NCBI RefSeq assembly: GCF_002368035.1
Contig: NZ_AP018223.1
Location: 505,016 to 569,015, forward strand
Reading direction: 5' to 3'
Origin: Nostoc linckia NIES-25
GTDB taxonomy: Bacteria > Cyanobacteriota > Cyanobacteriia > Cyanobacteriales > Nostocaceae
DNA length: 64,000 bases
Shown one piece after another: positions 44,008 through 52,311 of this stretch (positions are counted from its first letter, which is position 1; the number at the start of each line of letters is the position of its first letter). The notes under the pieces were generated by a model. The model ran no database searches, was not told the origin of the DNA, and worked only from the letters and a program-made list of their open reading frames with translations. A program made the translations under genes and the position numbers.

Positions 44008-44462
44008 TGTCAATACTCCTAAGTTTTCGGGTTTATATCTCCCAACAAAACTGGTAGCTGGCAAGTTTAGCTACTACAAAAAATAGAGAAATATTTCTGC
44101 GCTAGAGGAGGAATACTTTTACCAGAATTAAACTTGTTAATAGATATCTTTATAAAGATGATTGATGTTTATTTCTGGCTAAATGACATATGCACTTAGA
44201 TACTATAGTATCGATATTGCTATGGTTTCCTATCGACCTCTAGAAAGATATAAATTCTCAAAACTGTGAGTAATGTCAGGTGGAGAAACTGAAAGTAAGA
44301 GATCATTTATAAAGTAAACCTTAAATTGTAGTGGCGTGGCAAGCTTAAAATAGTGCATTAGTAAACTCTTGTAGGATGGGCGTCTCGCCCGTCCAGGGCG
44401 GGTAGGATGCCCACCCCACAAGAAAATTTCTTGCATCATTTTAATCTTGTCACGCCAATACC
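44008..44462. other. Intergenic region with nested repeats
   Basis: No gene is seen. The part from 44330 to 44459 is an inverted-repeat element (listed separately). A segment near 44300-44330 (tttataaagtaaaccttaaa) repeats one near 40485. Confidence 0.55.
44330..44459. mobile_element. MITE-like element with ~28-bp imperfect inverted ends
   Basis: The left end gtggcgtggcaagcttaaaa and the complement of the right end (tgcatcattttaatcttgtc) match with a few mismatches. Nested inside (44368-44422) is a hairpin element with ends of the CTTGTGGGGTGG type; a related element with perfect 12-bp ends is at 54840-54901. Insertion of one element in another indicates layered mobility. Confidence 0.65.
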
Positions 44463-44882
44463 TTATTTTTTCTCGGCGCAACCTTCTAAAACCTTATTTC
44501 CGAGAATAAAAATTGCCGAGTAAGGATACTCTTTATCTGACATACCGTCGCTACAGGCATCAACTTTTTTGATAATTAAAATATTGTTGCCTTTGCCCTG
44601 AAGTCGGTAGACTCGCACCAAATCTGCGGGACGCGCCTCTGCTTTTAAAGGTGCAATATAGGAGAAAGTTTGCTTTTGCACATCGGGTGAAGAGTAAACA
44701 ATTCCCCTCTTACTCACAAGAACACTCCAAAACGGTTCTGTACCCCTAGCAATGAATTCTTCACTTTTAGTAGTTTGTGCAAATTTCCTATTAATCAAAA
44801 ATTCATTAGCAGTACTGGGGCTGTTAGCTAATAAACTAGCGCCAAATCCAAGCAAAGCAACACAACAGATGAAAGTTTTCAT
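44463..44882 (-). CDS. Secreted COG3650-like protein
   Basis: The 139-aa protein from ATG 44882 (MKTFICCVALLGFGAS) has a signal peptide, the motif FIARGTEPFW near the start of the mature part, and a C-terminal Cys pair in CSDGMSDKEYPYSAIFIL with LEGCAEKK. It resembles the COG3650 group of predicted exported proteins; no function is established. The longer frame (44924) is not supported. Confidence 0.75.
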   Translation of the reverse strand: MKTFICCVALLGFGASLLANSPSTANEFLINRKFAQTTKSEEFIARGTEPFWSVLVSKRGIVYSSPDVQKQTFSYIAPLKAEARPADLVRVYRLQGKGNNILIIKKVDACSDGMSDKEYPYSAIFILGNKVLEGCAEKK

Positions 44883-45043
44883 GTATCGAGTACAACTAAT
44901 CCTAGCAGGGAATTTCAAAATCAAAATACACTGCTGGCTAGTTTATCTCAATTAAGGTGAATTCGATGTATAGGATTTTGACCTTACCCCCAGCCCCTCT
45001 CCTTCAATAAGTCGGGATCTGAGCCTCAGAAGTGGAGATTATT

Positions 45044-45556
45044 TTAAGCGCTAGTTGGCTCTACATAACCTTGAATATTTTCTGGCTCAAAGGAACGTAG
45101 AATACGCGTAGCTTGGCGGGTTAACTCCTCTGTTCCTCTAACCACTATTAAATACTTGCCTGCATTTAAACGATTGCGATATGTCAAAGCATCGCCACTA
45201 CCTACAGTTAAACCAACTGCACCACCAACGAAATAAGCACCTAAAACACCAGAAGCTGCTCCTAAAAGTCCACCAATAATATGATTGCCGATATCAGCGA
45301 TCGCTAAAATTTTAATCCCAGTTAGATAATTAAATACATAACCGGCAATAAATCCAAAAGGTATTACCCAATATAATAATCGCTTTGCTCCTTTGCTAGC
45401 TTGTTGATTCGGATCGATGAGCTTGTAATCATCAGCACTTTTATAGCCACTTCCCAAAATATCTACTTGGTTTGGAGATAAACCTTCCTTTGTTAATGCA
45501 GAATAAGCTGCTTCTGCTTGTGACTTATCTGGTAAAACCGCAATCAGGTAATTCAT
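45044..45556 (-). CDS. Conserved hypothetical membrane protein, stress-response-like
   Basis: The 170-aa protein has a small N-terminal domain (VLPDKSQAEAAYSALTKEG) of the type seen in general-stress proteins, two or three membrane-associated segments (LLYWVIPFGFIAGYVFNYL; IIGGLLGAASGVLGAYFVGG) and a C-terminal soluble end. Homologues are common in cyanobacteria. The role is unknown, and the gene starts at ATG 45556. Confidence 0.75.
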   Translation of the reverse strand: MNYLIAVLPDKSQAEAAYSALTKEGLSPNQVDILGSGYKSADDYKLIDPNQQASKGAKRLLYWVIPFGFIAGYVFNYLTGIKILAIADIGNHIIGGLLGAASGVLGAYFVGGAVGLTVGSGDALTYRNRLNAGKYLIVVRGTEELTRQATRILRSFEPENIQGYVEPTSA

Positions 45557-46252
45557 AGGACAAAATCCAACTATATTGTTTGCAAAATTTATCTGAAAAA
45601 TCGGCTATCTTCTAATACAAATTCAAAATTAGCAAAGCCATGCTTCAAAAGGATTTTGGGGTTTGAATGTGTTGCTGAATTTTTCAGAATTTGTATAACT
45701 GATAGTTACTGATTTTCAATTTATGTTATTTAGTTTTTTATATAGAAAAATCTTACATAACGATTTACCATTTTCAACCTAAGCAACTTAAATTGCACCC
45801 ACATATGAACTAGGACACCAAACCCCAAGCAATAAAACATCTTTCTAGAGAACCACTTGGAAGAAATACTTTTAATACTTTAGAAGTAACTCTTTTTTTC
45901 TTTGTTATTGCACTTTTGATAGAAGCAATTGTTCAAGATATATTTTATCTTTTTTAAGAGTTACTTTATCTCAATATAATTCAAGAATAATGAACCAGAA
46001 TTGAGTAGAAGGCAGAAGTAAGAAGGCAGATGGCAGAAGGAAAAAGGCTTATCCTATCTAGTTTATGGAGTTCGGCATTTTACATTTAATTGTGTCTACC
46101 TATTTATCGATTCTGATTCAATAATTATTCTGAAAAAAACATTTAAATTTTAATGTTAGATTACCTCGCTTTCAGCCTGATAATTTTGTGACTACTAGGC
46201 CGATCGCTAACTAATTCTAGTTGTTGTGCTTAGGCAGTTGGAGGGTAAGTCA
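45557..46252. other. AT-rich intergenic region with one short open frame
   Basis: It is AT-rich, with a 'gaaggcagaagtaagaaggcag' repeat near 46005-46035. On the plus strand an open frame of 47 codons (45814-45957) encodes a hydrophobic segment (TLFFFVIALLIEAIVQDIFY) but has no ATG, GTG or TTG start before it. It may be a decayed small membrane protein. Otherwise no gene is seen. Confidence 0.5.
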
Positions 46253-47560
46253 TTGGAAACTTCTAAAATTAATAATTCTGTTCTGGGAAAACTTTCAGGA
46301 AAACAAGGGTTGTTGGTAGGTTTGGGGCTGGGTCTGGTTTTAGCTATTGGGGGGATGGCTGTGTTTTCGCGTTTTGGAACTCAGCGATCGGCTACTCCCA
46401 CTCAAAATGCTCCGGCTGCAAATGCTAGAAACTCTGCATTGCCGGTGAAAGTTCAGCAAGTTAGTACTGCTACCACCGAACAAAGTTCTGATTTTGTCGG
46501 AGCCTTAGAAGCGCAGCAAAAAGTCACGCTACAGCCGCAAACTCAAGGACGAATTGAAGCGATTCTCGTGTCTAGCGGTCAGCGAGTCCAGAAGGGAACA
46601 CCCATCGCATCTTTGAGTTTAGATCAGACTCAGGCAAATGTAGCCAGTTCTATCGCCACCGTCAATGCAGCGCAAGCGGGGTTAAAAACGGCTCAAGCCC
46701 AACTGCAACAAGCCCAAGCGGAGCGTACTAAGGAAGCTGCAAACGTCCAACTTCAGCAAACACAATTCAATCGCACCCAACAATTAGTCAGCGAAGGGGC
46801 GCAAGCCAGACAGCAATTAGATATTGGCAGAAATAATTTACAAGCTGCGATCGCCGATTTACAAGCCGGAGAAAAAGAAGTTGCCGCTGCTAATGCCGCA
46901 GTGCGGCAAGCACAGGCCAATATAAGCGAAGCCCAAGCAGGTACGGCTGCCGCCCAAGTAAATGTTAACCTCAAACGAGTAGTATCACCGATCGCTGGCG
47001 TAGTCGGTGAATTTCCTGTAAAACTTGGAGATTACGTCAACACCGGACAAACAATTACCACAATCACCCAAAACGATGCACTGGATTTAAATCTTTCTGT
47101 ACCTTCAAATAGATCGCAGCAACTGAGAGTTGGATTGCCCGTGCAGCTGCTCAATCCCAACAGCCAACAAGTAATCGGCACGGGTGCGATTAACTATATT
47201 TCTCCAACGGTAAGTTCTAACCAGCAATCGATTTTAAGTAAAGCACGCTTTAGCAATTCCCAAGGGCGATTGCGCGATGGGCAATACGTTCAAGCTCGAA
47301 TAATTTGGAATCGACAACCGGGTGTATTAATTCCTACCGTTGCCATTTCTCGCATCGGGGGGCAAAGTTTTGTCTTCGTCACAGAAAACACAACTGTCAA
47401 CGGCAAACCGCAGCAAATTGTACATCAGCGTTTAGTGCGCCTGGGTGAGATTCAAGGGCCCAATTATCAAGTCCTCGACGGACTAAAACCCGGCGAAACC
47501 ATTGTCACCTCTGGCATTCTCAAACTTAGAGAAGGCACGCCCATTCAACCGCAATCCTAA
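46253..47560 (+). CDS. RND efflux periplasmic adaptor (membrane fusion protein)
   Basis: The protein has an N-terminal anchor (GLLVGLGLGLVLAIGG), a lipoyl half (QTQGRIEAILVSSGQRVQKG), a long coiled-coil hairpin (NAAQAGLKTAQAQLQQAQAE), the second lipoyl half (VVSPIAGVVGEFPVKLGDY) and beta-barrel domains. It bridges the RND pump and an outer-membrane channel. I take TTG 46253 as start: GGAGGG lies seven bases upstream. The GTG at 46226 is an alternative. It lies 17 bases before the pump gene. No TolC gene is in the window. Confidence 0.9.
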   Translation: METSKINNSVLGKLSGKQGLLVGLGLGLVLAIGGMAVFSRFGTQRSATPTQNAPAANARNSALPVKVQQVSTATTEQSSDFVGALEAQQKVTLQPQTQGRIEAILVSSGQRVQKGTPIASLSLDQTQANVASSIATVNAAQAGLKTAQAQLQQAQAERTKEAANVQLQQTQFNRTQQLVSEGAQARQQLDIGRNNLQAAIADLQAGEKEVAAANAAVRQAQANISEAQAGTAAAQVNVNLKRVVSPIAGVVGEFPVKLGDYVNTGQTITTITQNDALDLNLSVPSNRSQQLRVGLPVQLLNPNSQQVIGTGAINYISPTVSSNQQSILSKARFSNSQGRLRDGQYVQARIIWNRQPGVLIPTVAISRIGGQSFVFVTENTTVNGKPQQIVHQRLVRLGEIQGPNYQVLDGLKPGETIVTSGILKLREGTPIQPQS

Positions 47561-47577
47561 ATCCAGGACACTCGCTC

Positions 47578-50500
47578 ATGTCGATCGCGAACAACTTTAT
47601 CAAACGCCCGGTTTTAACTACCGTTTGTTCTTTAGTGATTCTGCTTTTGGGAGGCGTGTGTATTCCGCTACTCCCACTCAATTATTTACCAGATATTGCA
47701 CCGATACGAGTTCAAATCTCAGCAAACTATACTGGCGCGGACGTTTCAACGGTTGAAAGTGCAGTGACGACAACCCTAGAGCGGCAGATTAACGGTGTCG
47801 AGGGTATGCAGTACATGACCTCGAACAGTTCCGCAGGTAGCAGCCAAATCTCAGTATATTTTGGGTCAGAAACTGATAAAAATATCGATCAAGTAAACGT
47901 GCAAAATCGGATTGCCCGTGCCACACCCCGCTTACCTACGAGCGTGCAACAACTTGGTGTGACCGCGCAAACGGCTTCCACCAGTATTTTGTTGGTGTAT
48001 ACGTTTTATGCAGAAAATAATGAATACGACCCACTGTTTATCAGTAACTATATTGACCTGAATTTGCGCGACCAACTCCTGCGAACGCCGGGAGTCGGCG
48101 ATTTAACGATTTTTGGTGAAAAACGCTACGCCATGCGGCTGTGGCTCGATCCCAATGCCTTGGCGAGTCGGCAATTAACCGTAGCAGATGTAGCGACGGC
48201 ATTGCGATCGCAGAACATTCTGGCAGGGGCAGGAACCTTGGGTCAAGCGCCGATACCCCCCGGTCAAAGCTATGAAATTCCGCTGCGAGTCAACGGTCAG
48301 TTCAAAGATGCTTCCGAGTTTGGCAATCTCGTTATTAAAGCCGGGAGTAATGGGGATTTAATCAAACTTCAGGATGTAGGTCGCGCCGAACTCGGCTCGG
48401 AGACTTACGCTAGTAATGCGAGAAATAATGGTAAACCTGCCATCGGCTTGGCAATTTATCAGTCGCCAGGAAGTAATGCCCTCGATGTGGCGAGAAACAT
48501 TGAAGCGCAGATGGACGAGCTGGTGAAAGAGTTTCCGCCGGGATTGAAAACCCAGATTGTTTACGATACCGTTGGGTTTGTGCAAGCATCCCTCGAAGAA
48601 GTAGTGAAAACTTTAGTCGAAGCGATCGCTTTGGTTGTGTTGGTGATTTTTCTGTTTCTCCAAGACTGGCGAGCCACAATTATTCCCATCGTTGCGATTC
48701 CGGTTTCGCTGATTGGGGCATTAGCATTTGCTTACGTATTTGGATTTTCACTCAATAATTTAACTTTATTTGGGTTGATCTTAGCCACCGGATTAGTGGT
48801 TGATGACGCGATTATCGTTGTCGAAGCGATCGCCGCCAAAATTGAACAGGGAGTTAGACCCCTGCAAGCCTCCTTTGAAGCAATGGAGGAACTGACGGGA
48901 GCCGTAGTTGCAACATCGCTGGTGTTGATGGCGGTGTTTCTTCCGGTGGCATTTTTTCCAGGTTCCACCGGAAAAATGTATCAGCAATTCGCCTTAGTAA
49001 TTGCATTTTCCATCGCCATCTCGACATTTAACGCGCTTTCCTTCAGTCCAAGTATGGCTGCGATTTTACTGCGCCCGCCAAAACCCAAACGCGGCCCCTT
49101 GGGCTGGTTTTTCAATAAATTTAATCAGATACAGCAATGGATTATTCAACGGTTTATTGCGATCGTCAAATTTCTGATTCGCCTGCGTTACGCTGTCGTG
49201 GCATTGTTTGTGGTGGGTTTAGCCGCAACTTACTTCATGTTTACCCAAGTACCCACAGGATTTGTTCCCAGTGAAGACCAAGGTATTGTGTTGGGCATCA
49301 TTCAAGCTCCCGATGGGGTTTCCCTTGGTTATACCGATGGAGCGATCGCAAAACTCGAACAAATTCTGGCAAAAGAACCAGAAATTGATAACGTTTTCGC
49401 AACTTCAGGATTTGGGTTTGCAGGTAGTGGCTCGAATCGCGGCGTGTTTTTTGCCAAGCTCAAACCTTGGGAAGAACGTACTCAACCCAATCAAAGCGCG
49501 ACGGCAATCTTAGGGCGAATCAATGGCGCATTTGCAACAATTCCAGAAGCCATTATCACCGCAGTCAGCCCACCACCAATTCAAGGCTTTAGTACCTTAG
49601 GCGGATTTGAGTTACAACTAGAAGACCGCACCAACGGGCGATTGACAATCGATGATTTTTTTGCAACTGCCCAAGCCGTAATCGCCCAAGCGAACCAACA
49701 ACCAGCCCTGAGTGGCGGCGTGTTTACCCAGTTTACCGCCAGCACACCCCAGTTTCAAATCGACTTCGATCGCGATCGCCTACAAGCACTCAACGTCGAT
49801 TTTCAGCAAGCTGTAAACACACTCTCAGCCGCCATTGGTTCGCAGTATGTGAATGATTTTACCCTCGGACAGCAAAGCTATCGCGTTTATGTCCAGGCAG
49901 AGGGCGACTATCGGCAATCGCCAAATGATATTCGTCAATTGTATGTGCGATCGGCAAACAACCAAATGGTGCGATTGAGCGAGGTGGCAACACTTACGCC
50001 CATTACAGGGCCAGCCGTCATTTCCCACTACAACGGCTTCCGGGCTATCAGCATTCAAGGTAGAGAAGCACAAGGTTACAGTAGCGGTCAAGCAATTCAA
50101 GCAATGCAGCAAGCGGTGAGTGCAGCAACAATACCAGGCGTTGGTAGTGACTGGATAGGAACTGCCCGCGAAGAATTAGCCGCAGGTAACTTGGGGATTC
50201 TGATTTTTGGCTTCGGAATCGTGATGGTATTTCTCACCCTTTCGGCTCAGTATGAAAGTTATGTTGACCCTGCGATTATTTTGTTAACCGTACCGTTAGC
50301 ATTGTTAGGTGCGTTGAGTGCCTTGTCTTTGCGGGGTTTAGTGAACGATGTCTACGCCAACGTCGCATTAGTAATGTTAATCGGGCTTGCCTCGAAAAAC
50401 GCGATTTTGATTGTCGAATTTGCTAACCAAGCCCTTGAACAAGGGATGACAATTCCAAAGGCAGCTTTAACCGCCGCCCAAGAGCGATTTCGACCGATTG

Positions 50501-50829
50501 TCATGACATCAAGTGCCTCATTGCTGGGATTCTTCCCCCTTGTCATCGCCTCAGGAGCCGGTTCTGCCTCGCGCTGGTCGTTGGGAACGGCGTTGTTTGG
50601 GGGGCTACTCGTGTCCACAATCTTGAGTTTGCTCATCGTTCCAGTGCTGTACGTAATCATCAAAAACTTAGAAGAACGCTTCTTAAAGCGCAAACCTTCT
50701 ACTCACTCTGAGTCACCTTCCCCAGATGGACGAGCAACAGCGATATATGCGACGAATCCACAAGCTAAATCACCTGTGACCATAACGCAAAATAACGACG
50801 ATAACGCATCTAATGATTCAAAGCATTGA
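47578..50829 (+). CDS. RND efflux pump, HAE1/AcrB family permease
   Basis: The 1083-aa protein has 12 predicted membrane segments. It starts MSIANNFIKRPVLTTVCSLV, with the proton-relay Asp-Asp in GLVVDDAIIVVEAIAAKI in segment 4. Two large periplasmic porter loops are present, the second half with LIGLASKNAILIVEFA. It exports hydrophobic or toxic compounds across the envelope using the proton gradient. It is downstream of the adaptor by 17 bases, so the two form an operon. The C-terminal tail after about residue 1040 is a variable extension. Confidence 0.94.
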   Translation: MSIANNFIKRPVLTTVCSLVILLLGGVCIPLLPLNYLPDIAPIRVQISANYTGADVSTVESAVTTTLERQINGVEGMQYMTSNSSAGSSQISVYFGSETDKNIDQVNVQNRIARATPRLPTSVQQLGVTAQTASTSILLVYTFYAENNEYDPLFISNYIDLNLRDQLLRTPGVGDLTIFGEKRYAMRLWLDPNALASRQLTVADVATALRSQNILAGAGTLGQAPIPPGQSYEIPLRVNGQFKDASEFGNLVIKAGSNGDLIKLQDVGRAELGSETYASNARNNGKPAIGLAIYQSPGSNALDVARNIEAQMDELVKEFPPGLKTQIVYDTVGFVQASLEEVVKTLVEAIALVVLVIFLFLQDWRATIIPIVAIPVSLIGALAFAYVFGFSLNNLTLFGLILATGLVVDDAIIVVEAIAAKIEQGVRPLQASFEAMEELTGAVVATSLVLMAVFLPVAFFPGSTGKMYQQFALVIAFSIAISTFNALSFSPSMAAILLRPPKPKRGPLGWFFNKFNQIQQWIIQRFIAIVKFLIRLRYAVVALFVVGLAATYFMFTQVPTGFVPSEDQGIVLGIIQAPDGVSLGYTDGAIAKLEQILAKEPEIDNVFATSGFGFAGSGSNRGVFFAKLKPWEERTQPNQSATAILGRINGAFATIPEAIITAVSPPPIQGFSTLGGFELQLEDRTNGRLTIDDFFATAQAVIAQANQQPALSGGVFTQFTASTPQFQIDFDRDRLQALNVDFQQAVNTLSAAIGSQYVNDFTLGQQSYRVYVQAEGDYRQSPNDIRQLYVRSANNQMVRLSEVATLTPITGPAVISHYNGFRAISIQGREAQGYSSGQAIQAMQQAVSAATIPGVGSDWIGTAREELAAGNLGILIFGFGIVMVFLTLSAQYESYVDPAIILLTVPLALLGALSALSLRGLVNDVYANVALVMLIGLASKNAILIVEFANQALEQGMTIPKAALTAAQERFRPIVMTSSASLLGFFPLVIASGAGSASRWSLGTALFGGLLVSTILSLLIVPVLYVIIKNLEERFLKRKPSTHSESPSPDGRATAIYATNPQAKSPVTITQNNDDNASNDSKH

Positions 50830-51371
50830 AAAAGAATGCAAAATTCGGCGTTGCTGATTTCATGTATGAAAACGATTGTGCATGATATCAAAATCCTGTA
50901 GAGACTAGCAATTGCAACGTCTCTACATCTGGATTCATACCGCAATTCAGCAACGCCCAAAATTCAGAATAGACTACTCGGTTAAGAATTCAGGACTTAC
51001 GCAATATGTGAGTGAAAACCTTATTCAAGCGTTGCGGTAATTCATGAATTACCGCTACTTTCGTTATTTTTTGCGTAAGTCCTGACTAAATTATCGTAAG
51101 GGCACAACATTGTTGTGCCCCTACTGTGGTCTATTCAACTGCAAATTGCTGTAAGAGACTCTTTCTTTGCCCCCCAATTTATCGGGGGGTTGGGGGGATC
51201 TAAGACTTTGAAAACACGCCCTAGAGGGGATTGAGGTTTCAGCCTTCAGTGCGTAAGTCCTATTTGATATTACAAGAGGTAAAAATTAAGGCGCGAGTTT
51301 GTAAGTTACAAAGATAATCAAAATATACTCGCATGAATCTAGCGGGAATATTGAGCATCGGAGCAAAGCAA
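50830..51371. other. Intergenic region with repeats
   Basis: It contains a 'gtagagactagcaattgcaa' palindrome near 50898, a MITE-like element (50991-51084), a fragment of the 'aaggggggttggggggatc'-type element near 51170-51200 and another 'gtgcgtaagtcctatttg' end at about 51251. No gene. Confidence 0.6.
50991..51084. mobile_element. MITE-like element, CAGGACTTACGCAA ends (copy 2)
   Basis: Both ends are perfect 14-bp inverted repeats (CAGGACTTACGCAA at 50991, its complement at 51071). The 94-bp element holds a central palindrome cggtaattcatgaattaccg. It is related to 40745-40888. Confidence 0.85.
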
Positions 51372-51650
51372 ATGAACGCCAAACTAATCACTTTTTCTGG
51401 CATCGTCACCGCATTTTTAGGTGCAGGAATAGGTTTTGTTGTTGCTCATTTACTTCCTTGTCCGTACACAAGCCAAATCTATAAAGATTTGGATCGAAAA
51501 TACGCCATTGTTGGTGCAGTTGCTGGCTTGCTGATTGGTTCAAGCCAGGAAATGATTCGAGAACTCAAGCAAGAACGCGACGCAGAAGAAGACTTGTTGC
51601 AGGATCTTGATAAAGCCATTCGCTCAAATACTAACAAAGAAAATCGCTAA
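51372..51650 (+). CDS. Small conserved hypothetical membrane protein
   Basis: The 92-aa protein from ATG 51372 (MNAKLITFSG, with GGAG nine bases upstream) has a hydrophobic hairpin (IVTAFLGAGIGFVVAHL and YAIVGAVAGLLIG) and a charged C-terminal helix (RELKQERDAEEDLLQDLD). I do not recognise the family. The longer frame from ATG 51333 is possible but lacks a clear ribosome-binding site. Confidence 0.6.
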   Translation: MNAKLITFSGIVTAFLGAGIGFVVAHLLPCPYTSQIYKDLDRKYAIVGAVAGLLIGSSQEMIRELKQERDAEEDLLQDLDKAIRSNTNKENR

Positions 51651-51693
51651 TTCTCTTACCAGCCCCAACGGAGAAGGTTAATTTTTGCTCTTC

Positions 51694-51862
51694 GATGCAA
51701 CTAAAGGTGCAAGTCGATGCAACAAAGGTGCAAGGCGATGTAACAAAGGTGCAGGTCGATGCAACAAAGGTGCAGGTCGATGCAACAAAGGTGCAAGTCG
51801 ATGCAACAAAGGTGCAAGCCGATGCAACAAAGGTGCAAGCCGATGCAACAAAGGTGCAAGTG
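51694..51862. repeat. Tandem array of a 21-bp unit, eight copies, inverted relative to 34225
   Basis: The unit gatgcaacaaaggtgcaagt plus c repeats eight times; the first unit has one extra base. It is the reverse complement of the array at 34225-34413, and the flanking ttaatttttgctct is also shared in inverted form. Confidence 0.92.
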
Positions 51863-51864
51863 TT

Positions 51865-52080
51865 GTAGGGTGTGTTATCGCGCCAGCGTAACGCACCGCC
51901 AAAGATTTACGGTGCGTTAGGACTGTCGCAATACTTGTCGGTTAAGGGGAAAAGGGGAAGGGGAAAGGGGAAAGAAAAAACCTTTAACCTTTACCCTTTA
52001 ACCTTTTCCCAAAACCCAATTCCGAGTTAAAAATGCTTAACCGAGCAGTATTGAGGACTGTCGTCCATAACGCACCCTAC
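51865..52080. mobile_element. Inverted-repeat element, GTAGGGTG ends
   Basis: The left end GTAGGGTGTGTTAT and the complement of the right end (ATAACGCACCCTAC) match in 13 of 14 positions. The element is 216 bp and contains polypurine repeats. It is related by its ends to the 80-bp element at 17127-17206. Confidence 0.65.
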
Positions 52081-52311
52081 CTTTCCTCAAATCTTTTATA
52101 GATAGGGTTTTTTCGACTTGTGTGTACACCGTAGCCGATGCCTTGGGGAGGGGTTGGAAGTGGGGTAAAACGCTTATGGGATAAGTATTTGAGCTTAAGT
52201 TGACACCTATGCACAGATGTAAAGCCCCTACCCGCGTACTTCATTTACCTGAAAAACGCTCTAATTTGTACAGTGAGTAAGAAAGGTACAAAAAGTAGGA
52301 GAAAGTCATAA

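Larger units (their letters stand above)
51651..52311. other. Repeat-rich intergenic region
   Basis: Contents: inverted 21-bp array (51694-51862), an inverted-repeat element (51865-52080), then gacttgtgtgtacaccgtag near 52111-52130 (the complement of the left flank of the array at 34225) and a 'cttaagttgacacctat' end near 52193. No gene is visible. Confidence 0.6.

Noticed and set aside
46226..46252. GTG 46226 as start of the RND adaptor
   Set aside because: The GGAGGG site lies inside this extension and is well placed for TTG 46253, so the extension is probably untranslated. It is not excluded.
51678..51902. Open frames in the inverted 21-bp array as genes
   Set aside because: Same reason; products such as CNKGASRCNKGA are repeat artefacts.
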